Assembly (NCBI GenBank): GCA_900540845.1
Contig: UQHS01000016.1
Span: 1 to 44,100 of the forward strand
From: an uncultured Collinsella sp.
GTDB taxonomy: Bacteria > Actinomycetota > Coriobacteriia > Coriobacteriales > Coriobacteriaceae
Reading direction: 5' to 3'
Length of the DNA stretch: 44,100 bases
A program made the translations under genes and the position numbers. Below are positions 8,887-15,905 of the stretch, piece after piece; the first letter of the stretch is position 1; each line of letters begins with the position of its first letter. Under the pieces are notes generated by a model. It ran no database searches, was not told the DNA's origin, and saw nothing but the letters and a program-made list of their open reading frames with translations.

Positions 8887-10095
8887 ATGTCGCGCGACAG
8901 ATGGAGCGTGTCGCGCCGCGGCGTCGCCAAGGGCATCGCTGCGGCGAGCGCCGTGCTGGGCGCCGTGTCGCTTGCGGGCTGCGGGTCGGACTCGTCCTCG
9001 TCGGTGACGTCAAAACCGCAGGTCATTACCGATGACTCCAAAATCGTCAACGTTACCGAGGAGTACGAGAACGTCGACTGCGGTTTGCAGCCGCAGTTTG
9101 CGTGGGACCTGCCGCTCGGAACGGTGCCCGTTCACTGCGAGGGCTCGTGGGCAGCCCTGTTGGAGGCGCCCGCAAGCGCCCGCGCGGTAAACACGCTCGG
9201 TATCATCTCGCTCGTTTCCGGTCAGCGCACAACATTGTTCGAGCAGCCCACACAGGGTCGGGCGTTTGGCTTCCACGATGTGCGATGCGCGGAGGGTGTG
9301 TTCGCATGGGTCGAGATGGATTACGCGACGGGCGAGTGGGTGCTTCTGGCGTCACAGTTGGAAAACGGCTCGATAGTCGGGGACGCCCTGGAGCTCGATC
9401 GAGGCGACGTGGACTGGGAGCCCGCACGTTTCACGGCGACCGGGTCGTCGGTCATCTGGCAAAAGATGCCCCTGGCAACCGGTGCGAAGCGAACCGAATT
9501 CTCCCATTGTTACCTGTGGAGTGTCGGCGATGCAAAGGGCAAGGACCTCTATGAGAGCCCGGGTCGTTTTGCGACGTGGCCGCGCGTGAGCGATGGGTAT
9601 CTCACCATAGTCCCCCGTGTCGAGCAGGAGGAGGGCGGAACCTATTACGGCATCACGGCGCTTGACCTCGAGGGAAACCATCAGGTCGTAGCCCAGTTGG
9701 TGATGCCCGAGACGATCAGCCCCTTCGAGGCCGTCTACATGGGAGGGCAGTTCGCCTTCTCGGTTGAGGCGAACTACGGCTACGGCGGTAGTTTGGGAAA
9801 CATGGGCACATTCATCGGCCTGCCCGACGGTCCGTTCGTCTACTTGAGCCGCGAGCCGCTGGCGTGCGTCGCGGGCAAGGGGAGTCGCTATCTTATCAAG
9901 GCGCAGTCCTCGCATTTCCTGGTGGACACCGACGCCAAGACGTACGCGATCCTCTCCGCCCCCGACAAGACTCTCGACTTTGGCGACTATCCGGCAAGTG
10001 AGGGCACGACTGACCAATTCGTGTCGTATGCGACCGTGCGCGGCGACGACGGCTTGCCGTCTATGGTGCGCATGCGCGTCTTTGCGCTCGCCTAA
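8887..10095 (+). CDS. Tat-exported lipoprotein with predicted beta-propeller-like body
   Basis: About 402 residues from ATG 8887, which has AAGGA at a good distance and gives a compact signal; ATG 8842 or GTG 8833 would add a polar extension. The signal holds Ser-Arg10-Arg11-Gly, a hydrophobic run, then the lipobox Leu29-Ala-Gly-Cys32. The protein should therefore leave folded through Tat and be lipidated at Cys32, followed by a Ser/Asp linker. The rest has repeated strand-rich units with Trp and Gly-Asp turns, resembling WD/TolB-type propellers. I see no catalytic motif, and the substrate or ligand is unknown. It is about 100 bases upstream of a two-component system and could supply or modify its signal. 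The following gene seems to have its own -10 box, so co-transcription is uncertain. Confidence 0.8.
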   Translation: MSRDRWSVSRRGVAKGIAAASAVLGAVSLAGCGSDSSSSVTSKPQVITDDSKIVNVTEEYENVDCGLQPQFAWDLPLGTVPVHCEGSWAALLEAPASARAVNTLGIISLVSGQRTTLFEQPTQGRAFGFHDVRCAEGVFAWVEMDYATGEWVLLASQLENGSIVGDALELDRGDVDWEPARFTATGSSVIWQKMPLATGAKRTEFSHCYLWSVGDAKGKDLYESPGRFATWPRVSDGYLTIVPRVEQEEGGTYYGITALDLEGNHQVVAQLVMPETISPFEAVYMGGQFAFSVEANYGYGGSLGNMGTFIGLPDGPFVYLSREPLACVAGKGSRYLIKAQSSHFLVDTDAKTYAILSAPDKTLDFGDYPASEGTTDQFVSYATVRGDDGLPSMVRMRVFALA

Positions 10096-10156
10096 GTGAT
10101 TGAGCACTTGAGAGATTGGGCATACTTCTCTTGAAATATGCGCTGTTTCTGTGCGT

Positions 10157-10162
10157 TAGAAT
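10157..10162 (+). promoter_or_regulatory. -10 box candidate for the response regulator
   Basis: TAGAAT about 37 bases before the start codon. The nearest -35-like TTGAAA (10131-10136) is 20 bases away, so only the -10 is proposed. Confidence 0.35.
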
Positions 10163-10198
10163 GAAACGACGATTGTTTGCGAGATGAGGAGGCCGCCC

Positions 10199-10918
10199 AT
10201 GGCTTCAGATGCACGTAAGATTTTGCTGGTAGAAGATGAGAAGGCCATTCGCGACGCGGTAGCTGCGTATCTGGAGCGCGAGGGCTATTGGGTCGTTGGC
10301 GTGGGCGACGGTCAGTCTGCAGTCGAGGAATTCGAGAAGCATCAGTTCGACCTGATCGTGCTCGACCTCATGCTCCCCAAGCTTTCGGGCGAGCGCGTGT
10401 GCCGCGCCATCCGCGACACCTCCGACGTGCCGATCATCATGCTCACCGCCAAGGGTGAGGTCGAGGACCGCATCATCGGTCTCGAGCTCGGCGCGGACGA
10501 CTATCTCATCAAGCCGTTCTCCCCGCGTGAGCTCGTCGCTCGCGTGCGCGCGCTGTTCCGCCGCACCCACTTGGCTGAGGAACCCCAGGTCGAGGTGCTC
10601 GACTTCGGTGACCTCGTCATCGACATTTCGGGTCACAAGATCCTGGTGGACGGCAGCGAGGTCGACCTCACCGCCTCCGAGTTCAAGCTGCTCACGACGC
10701 TCGCCCGCCATCCGGGCCGCGTGTACAACCGCATGGAGCTCGTGGAGAAGGTACTCGGCTACGATTTCGAGGGCTACGAGCGCACCATCGACAGTCACGT
10801 CAAGAACCTCCGCGCCAAGCTGGGCGACGACCCGAAGAAGCCCAAGTGGCTCTACACGGTCCACGGCGTCGGCTATCGCTTCGAGGCGCCCGCGCAACCC
10901 GATAAGGGCGACAAGTAA
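10199..10918 (+). CDS. OmpR/PhoB-family response regulator
   Basis: A 239-residue response regulator. ATG 10199 follows GAGGAGG at six bases. The receiver domain (1-120) has the acidic pair in LLVEDE, the phosphoacceptor Asp56 in IVLDLMLP, Thr83 in MLTAK and Lys105 in YLIKPFSPREL. The C-terminal winged helix (about 135-230) has the OmpR pattern DLTASEFKLL, ERTIDSHVKNLRAKLG and VHGVGYRF. Its partner is the histidine kinase encoded 135 bases downstream, although a strong terminator lies between them. Target genes are not evident; the Tat lipoprotein just upstream is a candidate input or target. Confidence 0.95.
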   Translation: MASDARKILLVEDEKAIRDAVAAYLEREGYWVVGVGDGQSAVEEFEKHQFDLIVLDLMLPKLSGERVCRAIRDTSDVPIIMLTAKGEVEDRIIGLELGADDYLIKPFSPRELVARVRALFRRTHLAEEPQVEVLDFGDLVIDISGHKILVDGSEVDLTASEFKLLTTLARHPGRVYNRMELVEKVLGYDFEGYERTIDSHVKNLRAKLGDDPKKPKWLYTVHGVGYRFEAPAQPDKGDK

Positions 10919-10927
10919 GATACATGC

Positions 10928-10958
10928 AAGGGCGCCGCGCAACGTGGCGCCCTTTTTT
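10928..10958 (+). terminator. intrinsic terminator between response regulator and kinase
   Basis: A perfect 9-bp stem (10928-10936 with 10946-10954), 9-base loop and six T. It would separate or attenuate kinase expression relative to the regulator. Confidence 0.88.
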
Positions 10959-11053
10959 GAGTTGGAGCAGATGGCATGGCCCCAATGCAGGTGCACGTGT
11001 CGAGCCTGCGCAATGTGCGCCTTTCTGCTCCGGGGGATGGATAGGGGTGCGCT

Positions 11054-12592
11054 ATGGAGCGCCTGATCATTGGTCAAAAGCATGGGGAGCCCGAGCAGCC
11101 CTCGTCGCGCGCGAGCTGGAACACGCCGCATCCGGTGCCGCGCACGGGCATGAGCTACGGCGGCCGCATGGCACTCTCGTTCGCTCTCACGTCGCTCGTC
11201 ACCGTCATCATCTTGGCGAGCGTGGTCACTGTGGTGTGGGGCGGCGCGTTTTCGGATTACACCCGTTCCAACGTCGAGGAGATCGCACAGGTTGCTGCCA
11301 TAAAGCTCGCGAGGGAATACGAGCAGGAGGGCGGGTGGACCGCCACGGCCATACGGAGCATCGCCGAGTCCAGCACGCTGTCCGATGACATCGGCATGCA
11401 GGTCACCGATGCCAACGGGGTGATCTTGTACGACGATACCTGGCCCGCGGCGGCGCGAACCAGCGCGACTGAAGACGCCACGGCGCCGGAGGGCAGCCGC
11501 AGCCCGGTCTCAAAGGCGCCCACCGGCCCCGAGTCAGCCGTCGTGTCGCCCGTGCGGGATACCGCGGGCAACGAAATCGGCCACGTTCGCCTCTGGGTGC
11601 TGGGCAGCGACGCCCTGCTCACAAAGGCGGACACCGCATTTAGGGAGCGCACCTTCAACGCGATGGGCCTCGCCGCGTTCATCGCGGTGCTCATGGCCGT
11701 CGGCATGGGCCTCATCATGTCGAGGATGTTCACCATCCCCGTGCGGACCATTACCAACACCGCCCGCCGCATCCGCGAGGGCGACCTCTCCGCTCGAACC
11801 AACATGCGGGGCGAGGATGAGATTGACCAGCTGGGCGAAACGTTTGACGAGATGGCGGCGAGTCTCGAACGCGACCTCAAGCGCGAACGCCGCCTGACGT
11901 CCGATGTGGCGCACGAGCTGCGCACGCCGCTCATGGCGATGCAGGCGACCGTCGAGGCGATGCAGGACGGCGTCTATCCCACCGACGCCGAGCATCTCGA
12001 GACGGTTGCATCCGAGACGCGTCGCCTGGCGCGCCTCGTCCAGCAGACGCTCGACCTCTCTCGTCTGGAAAACCACACGGCGCCGCTGAACCTGGATCAG
12101 GTGGATATCGTCCAGCTCACGCAGACCGTCGTGAACAACCAGCACCAGCTGTTCCACAACAAGGGCCTGCACCTGCGCTTTGTCGATGAGATGCAGGGAC
12201 GGACGTCGGTGATCACCTGCGACGCCGACATGATCACCCAATGCGTGATCAACCTCATGAGCAACGCGATGCGCTACACCCCCGAGGACGGGTGGGTCGT
12301 CGTGTCCGTTCACGGCGACCGCAAGTACGTGATGGTGACGGTGTCTGATACGGGCATCGGCATCGCCAAGGACGACCTCGCCCGCATCTTCGGCCGCTTC
12401 TGGCGCGCCGACGCGAGCCGCGCGCGCGAGGCCGGTGGCCTGGGCGTCGGTTTGGCCGTGACCAAACAGATCGTCGAGCGCCACCACGGCTTCATCGCGG
12501 TTGAGAGCGAACTTGAAAAAGGGACGTCGTTTACGTTACATCTTCCGCGCGAGCAGGAAGAAGAAAATGGCGCGACTACAATGAGGCACTAG
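11054..12592 (+). CDS. HAMP-domain sensor histidine kinase
   Basis: A 512-residue membrane kinase. A cytoplasmic tail of about 38 residues leads into membrane segment 1 (39-62). An extracytoplasmic sensor of about 135 residues includes a low-complexity Ala/Thr/Ser/Pro stretch. Membrane segment 2 (about 200-222) is followed by a HAMP domain ending in DEIDQLGETFDEMA. The HisKA motif DVAHELRTPL has the phosphorylated His287. The ATPase domain has an N box (NLMSNAMRYTPE), DTGIGIAKDD, a FGRFWRAD stretch and GGLGVGLAV. The sensor shows no known ligand fold. Pairing with the upstream regulator is by position. ATG 11054 has GGATAGGGG upstream. The track ends about 100 bases before purC. Confidence 0.95.
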   Translation: MERLIIGQKHGEPEQPSSRASWNTPHPVPRTGMSYGGRMALSFALTSLVTVIILASVVTVVWGGAFSDYTRSNVEEIAQVAAIKLAREYEQEGGWTATAIRSIAESSTLSDDIGMQVTDANGVILYDDTWPAAARTSATEDATAPEGSRSPVSKAPTGPESAVVSPVRDTAGNEIGHVRLWVLGSDALLTKADTAFRERTFNAMGLAAFIAVLMAVGMGLIMSRMFTIPVRTITNTARRIREGDLSARTNMRGEDEIDQLGETFDEMAASLERDLKRERRLTSDVAHELRTPLMAMQATVEAMQDGVYPTDAEHLETVASETRRLARLVQQTLDLSRLENHTAPLNLDQVDIVQLTQTVVNNQHQLFHNKGLHLRFVDEMQGRTSVITCDADMITQCVINLMSNAMRYTPEDGWVVVSVHGDRKYVMVTVSDTGIGIAKDDLARIFGRFWRADASRAREAGGLGVGLAVTKQIVERHHGFIAVESELEKGTSFTLHLPREQEEENGATTMRH

Positions 12593-12601
12593 CCGCGCGG
12601 G

Positions 12602-12660
12602 CGGCGCTTCCAGGGCGCCGGCTGGGGTATGAGCGGCCGGCGTCGAGTGACTCCTCGACG
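12602..12660 (+). other. two GC-rich hairpins between kinase and purC
   Basis: CGGCGC (12602-12607) pairs with GCGCCG (12615-12620), and CGTCGAG (12641-12647) with CTCGACG (12654-12660). Neither is followed by T. They could be Rho-linked or regulatory; no known purine riboswitch is recognisable. Confidence 0.35.
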
Positions 12661-12692
12661 TCCATCATGACGACGCGAAGGAGATGGCGCCT

Positions 12693-13604
12693 ATGTCAAC
12701 TATGAGCCTGCGACCTGATTCCCAGGGGAAAGTACGAGACATCTACGATGCGGGCGATGCCCTGCTGATGGTGGCCTCCGATCGAATTTCGGCATTCGAC
12801 TACATCCTGCCCGACGAGGTCCCTTGCAAGGGGGAGGTGCTCAACCGGCTCTCGGCATTCTGGTTCGACAAGCTGTCGAGTGTGGTTCCCAACCATGTGA
12901 TCTCGATCGATCCCGCCGATTTCCCCGAGCAATTCTCGGCGTATCGTGAGTATCTCGCCGGCCGTTCGATGCTGGTGCGCAAGGCGGAGCCCGTCAAGAT
13001 CGAGTGCGTGGTGTGCGGCTACCTCACCGGCTCGAGCAAAAAGGCCTACGACTCATGCGGGATCGTGGGCGGCAGCGCTTTGCCTGCGGGTCTCGTTGAG
13101 GCGTCGCGCCTGCCCGAGCCGCTGTTCACCCCGTCCACGAAGGCGGAGGTGGGAGAGCACGACGAGAATGTGACGTTTGAGCAGTGCGCCGACCTGGTGG
13201 GCGCAGACCTCGCGCATCAGCTTCGCGATTTGTCGATTGCCCTGTATACGGAGGCTTCCCGCTATGCCCTCACACGCGGTATCATCATTGCTGATACCAA
13301 ATTCGAGTTCGGCATCATCGACGGACGACTCACGCTTATTGACGAATGCCTCACCCCTGACTCGAGCCGATTCTGGGCGGCGGACACCTATGAGGAGGGT
13401 GTGGCGCAGCCCGGTTACGACAAGCAATATGTGCGCAATTGGCTTGCGGCCAATTGGGATTTCAAGGGTGAGCCTCCGCATGTGCCGTCTGAGGTGATTG
13501 AAAGGACATCGGCTCGGTATCGCATGGCATATGAGATTATTACCGGGAGCACATTCCGGTCAAACGTCACCCAAGAAGGAGAAACAGTAAGTGAGCACTC
13601 GTAG
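12693..13604 (+). CDS. purC: phosphoribosylaminoimidazole-succinocarboxamide synthase (SAICAR synthetase)
   Basis: A 303-residue PurC that joins CAIR and aspartate, using ATP, in purine synthesis. It starts with the family pattern QGKVRDIYDAGDALLMVASDRISAFDYILPDEVPCKG split over residues 8-48. KIECVVCGYLTGSSKKAY is in the middle, ADTKFEFG is the metal-site region, and DECLTPDSSRFW follows. It is the longer actinobacterial/eukaryotic-like form rather than the 237-residue E. coli form. ATG 12693 has AAGGAG nine bases upstream; ATG 12684 lies inside that site and is rejected. The gene overlaps the next by 14 bases, so they are co-transcribed and may be translationally coupled. The other purine gene here, purB, is 7.5 kb downstream. 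Confidence 0.96.
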   Translation: MSTMSLRPDSQGKVRDIYDAGDALLMVASDRISAFDYILPDEVPCKGEVLNRLSAFWFDKLSSVVPNHVISIDPADFPEQFSAYREYLAGRSMLVRKAEPVKIECVVCGYLTGSSKKAYDSCGIVGGSALPAGLVEASRLPEPLFTPSTKAEVGEHDENVTFEQCADLVGADLAHQLRDLSIALYTEASRYALTRGIIIADTKFEFGIIDGRLTLIDECLTPDSSRFWAADTYEEGVAQPGYDKQYVRNWLAANWDFKGEPPHVPSEVIERTSARYRMAYEIITGSTFRSNVTQEGETVSEHS

Positions 13605-14178
13605 CGCCCAGAACAAGCGTACCCAAGAGAAGCTGCAGGGCGAGAGCCATCGCGGCATGGCCCGCAAGTCCGCATCGTCCGCAAAGCCGGCCCGCGCCGC
13701 CGCCGGGTCGGTGCGCGTGGTCCCCGCCTCCGCCAAGGCCAAGCGCGCCGCCGCCGAGCGCGGTGAGGACCTCTCCAACCTCTCCAAGGAGGAGAAGAAG
13801 GCCCGCAAGGCCGAGCTGCGCCGTCAGGAGGACCGCATCTACACTGCCTCCAACGCCTTGCTCAAGGAGGACCCCGACTACGTGCGCTTCCGTCGCGTTT
13901 GGTGGATCCTGCTGGCCATCGGCATCATCGCCCTCGTGGGTACGTGGGTGCTCCTGATGGTGTACGGCCAGGACGGCGTTGCCTCCGGCGCTGGTCAGAC
14001 CGCCCAGATCGCGCTGCTCGTCGCCGCATACGCCGCCATCATCGTCGCGTTCATCTTCGACTTCATCAAGATCCGCCCCATCCGCAACACCTGCCGCGCC
14101 ACCGCGTCCGGCATGAGCGATGCCAAGCTCGATGAGGTCATCGCTCGTTCGATGAAGGACACAAAGTCCAAGAAGTAG
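13591..14178 (+). CDS. small membrane protein with basic N-terminal half
   Basis: A 195-residue protein starting at GTG 13591, inside the end of purC, with GAAGGAG upstream. The first 100 residues are very basic and Lys/Ala/Arg-rich, with a helical KEEKKARKAELRRQED segment, probably cytoplasmic. Two membrane segments follow (about 107-128 and 137-158) with a short loop, then a polar C-terminus. I do not recognise the family. The name 'membrane protein' is all the sequence supports. The overlap with purC and the 15-base gap to the aminopeptidase indicate one operon of three genes, without showing a shared function. Confidence 0.8.
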   Translation: MSTRSAQNKRTQEKLQGESHRGMARKSASSAKPARAAAGSVRVVPASAKAKRAAAERGEDLSNLSKEEKKARKAELRRQEDRIYTASNALLKEDPDYVRFRRVWWILLAIGIIALVGTWVLLMVYGQDGVASGAGQTAQIALLVAAYAAIIVAFIFDFIKIRPIRNTCRATASGMSDAKLDEVIARSMKDTKSKK

Positions 14179-14193
14179 GGCAAGGGGAATTCT

Positions 14194-15474
14194 ATGTTTG
14201 CTGCAGAGTTGACCGTCGAGGATGCGCGCGCCGGGCTGGAGAAGCTCCAGCCTAAGATCGAGCGCTATGCAGACCTGGTCGTCCGCAAGGGCGTGAACGT
14301 CAAGCCTGGGCAAGAGGTTGTTATCCAGGCTCCCGTCGAGACGGCGGCCTTCGTGCGCATGCTCGTGGCGAGCGCGTATCGCGCCCGTGCCGGGCACGTG
14401 ACGGTGATCTGGAGTGACGACGCCATCACGCGTCTCACTTACGAGCATGTCGAGATCGAATGGTTTGAAACTGTTCCCGCCTGGCAGCGCGAGCAGCTCG
14501 ATTCGCTCGCCGAGGCAGGCGCGTGCTTCATCTTCGTCGAGGGGGCCGACCCCGAGGCGCTCAAGGGCATCGACCCCGCCAAGCCCGCTGCGGCGTCCAA
14601 GGCCCGCAACACGCAGTGCAAGGCGTACCGCCATGGGATGGACTTCAACATCAACCCGTGGTGCATCGCCGGCGCCCCGGTGGCCGCATGGGCTCGCCAG
14701 GTGTTCCCGGGCGTTGCCGATGAGGTCGCCGTGTATCGCCTGTGGTGCTCGATTCTCTCGGTCGCCCGCGCCGACGGCGACGACCCCGAGGCCGCGTGGG
14801 AGCTCCACAACGCCACGTTCGAGAAGAACCTGCGGTTCCTCAACGAGCGCACGTTCGACCGGCTGCACTACACCTCCGCAAATGGTACCGACCTGTGGGT
14901 TGGCATGACCGACGCCCAGGTGTGGGAGGGCGGAGCGACGTGCACCCCCGATGGCAAGACTTTCTTCCCCAACATCCCCACCGAGGAGGTGTTCACCTCC
15001 CCGCACTGCGAGCGCGTGGACGGCATCGTGTACTCCGCGCTGCCCCTCGTGCGCCACGGCAACACCATCGACCGTTTCTGGCTGAAATTCGAGAACGGCA
15101 GCGTGGTCGATTTCGACGCGGAGGTTGGCCGCGAGACGCTCGCGAGCATCCTCGACACTGATGAGGGCGCTCGCCGTTTGGGTGAGGTTGCCCTGATCTC
15201 CAAGAACACGCCGATTCGCGAGACGGAGACGCTGTTCTACGACACGCTCTACGACGAGAACGCGAGCTGTCACCTTGCTTTGGGTTCGGCGTTCCCCGAG
15301 TGCTACCGCGGCGGCTACGACATGACGCAGGAGGAACTGCGTGCCGTTGGCCTCAACAAGAGCGGCACGCATGTTGACTTCATGATTGGTGCCGACGACC
15401 TGAACATCATGGGCGTCACCGCCGACGGCGAAGAGGTGCCCGTGTTCGTGAACGGCCAGTGGACCTGGGAGTAA
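14194..15474 (+). CDS. M29-family aminopeptidase (AmpS/PepS type)
   Basis: A 426-residue cytoplasmic metallopeptidase of family M29 (thermophilic aminopeptidase T, AmpS, PepS), full length. The N-terminal domain contains KGVNVKPGQEVVIQAP. The metal-binding C-terminal half shows NIPTEEVFTSP (metal-site Glu), a GEVALI strand with Glu, the His in SCHLALG, and HVDFMIG (His and Asp). This set is typical of the two-metal site. It releases N-terminal amino acids from peptides. The GGGG-type ribosome-binding site is weak. It is the third gene of the purC operon, and no terminator is seen before the tRNA-Lys promoter. Confidence 0.93.
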   Translation: MFAAELTVEDARAGLEKLQPKIERYADLVVRKGVNVKPGQEVVIQAPVETAAFVRMLVASAYRARAGHVTVIWSDDAITRLTYEHVEIEWFETVPAWQREQLDSLAEAGACFIFVEGADPEALKGIDPAKPAAASKARNTQCKAYRHGMDFNINPWCIAGAPVAAWARQVFPGVADEVAVYRLWCSILSVARADGDDPEAAWELHNATFEKNLRFLNERTFDRLHYTSANGTDLWVGMTDAQVWEGGATCTPDGKTFFPNIPTEEVFTSPHCERVDGIVYSALPLVRHGNTIDRFWLKFENGSVVDFDAEVGRETLASILDTDEGARRLGEVALISKNTPIRETETLFYDTLYDENASCHLALGSAFPECYRGGYDMTQEELRAVGLNKSGTHVDFMIGADDLNIMGVTADGEEVPVFVNGQWTWE

Positions 15475-15517
15475 GCGAGTCGGCATACGAGCTTTTTCCT
15501 TAGCGCCGGCGCAGGTT

Positions 15518-15546
15518 TTCACAGCGCGCCGCGCTCGTGCTACAAT
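15518..15546 (+). promoter_or_regulatory. promoter of tRNA-Lys
   Basis: TTCACA (15518-15523), 17-base spacer, TACAAT (15541-15546). Each box is one mismatch from consensus, and the tRNA starts ten bases later. It is one of the clearest promoters in the window. Confidence 0.8.
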
Positions 15547-15555
15547 ACCGCACGC

Positions 15556-15628
15556 GGGCCGTTAGCTCAGCTGGCAGAGCAGGGGACTTTTAATCCCAAG
15601 GCCCAGGGTTCGAACCCCTGACGGCCCA
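15556..15628 (+). tRNA. tRNA-Lys (anticodon TTT)
   Basis: A complete cloverleaf. The seven-base acceptor stem is GGGCCGT with ACGGCCC; the D arm is GCTC/GAGC; the loop CTTTTAA holds anticodon TTT at 15589-15591; the T arm is CAGGG/CCCTG with TTCGAAC. G27 faces A43 at the bottom of the anticodon stem. The discriminator is A, and CCA is not encoded (CCC follows), so a CCA-adding enzyme is needed. Confidence 0.97.
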
Positions 15629-15642
15629 CCCGCATACAAGAG

Positions 15643-15676
15643 AACGCGAGGAGCAGCAATGCCCTCGCGTTTTTTC
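15643..15676 (+). terminator. intrinsic terminator after tRNA-Lys
   Basis: A perfect 9-bp stem (15643-15651 with 15663-15671), 11-base loop and a T-run, starting 15 bases after the tRNA. Confidence 0.9.
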
Positions 15677-15740
15677 TTTTGCCGCGCCGTTCCCGGCGGC
15701 GCATGCGAGGTCGCTGGTGCTGTGCAAAAGTCGCATATGT

Positions 15741-15761
15741 GTGATAAAACCAGATTATCAC
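15741..15761. promoter_or_regulatory. palindromic operator candidate upstream of carA
   Basis: GTGATAA (15741-15747), 7-base spacer, TTATCAC (15755-15761): perfect arms in an AT-rich patch, about 85 bases before the carA -10 box. It may bind a dimeric regulator; none is identifiable. Confidence 0.4.
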
Positions 15762-15844
15762 CATGACTTATGCATAAAAGACATCAGCTAGAAACAAATC
15801 GTGCATATCGCAAAGTTCTGTAACCATTCTTCTTTGGATGCGCG

Positions 15845-15850
15845 TACAAT
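15845..15850 (+). promoter_or_regulatory. -10 box of carAB
   Basis: TACAAT in GCGTACAATACCGCGAG. The -35 is poor. It puts the transcript start near 15857, just before the PyrR-type loop, and excludes coding from the open frame at 15801. Confidence 0.55.
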
Positions 15851-15867
15851 ACCGCGAGACCATACGG

Positions 15868-15900
15868 CCTTTAAGCCGGTACCGAGAGACCGAAAAGGAG
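15868..15900 (+). promoter_or_regulatory. PyrR-type RNA binding loop overlapping the carA ribosome-binding site
   Basis: CCTTT (15868-15872) pairs with AAAGG (15894-15898). After an internal bulge, CGGT (15877-15880) pairs with ACCG (15889-15892) around a loop containing GAGAG. The order GGT-ACC-GAGAG-ACC closely resembles the GGUCCUGAGAGGCC binding loop of actinobacterial pyr leaders. The lower stem uses part of the AAAAGGAG Shine-Dalgarno, and no terminator follows. PyrR with UMP would therefore block translation, as described for mycobacteria, rather than attenuate transcription. A pyrR gene is not in the window. Confidence 0.7.
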
Positions 15901-15905
15901 ACGAG

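Noticed and set aside
13567..15522. Minus-strand open frame of 651 codons opposite the aminopeptidase
   Set aside because: Same antisense effect; the + strand encodes a full M29 enzyme and a membrane protein.
15801..15905. Upstream extension of CarA
   Set aside because: It contains the -10 box and the PyrR-type loop; the ribosome-binding site belongs to ATG 15906.
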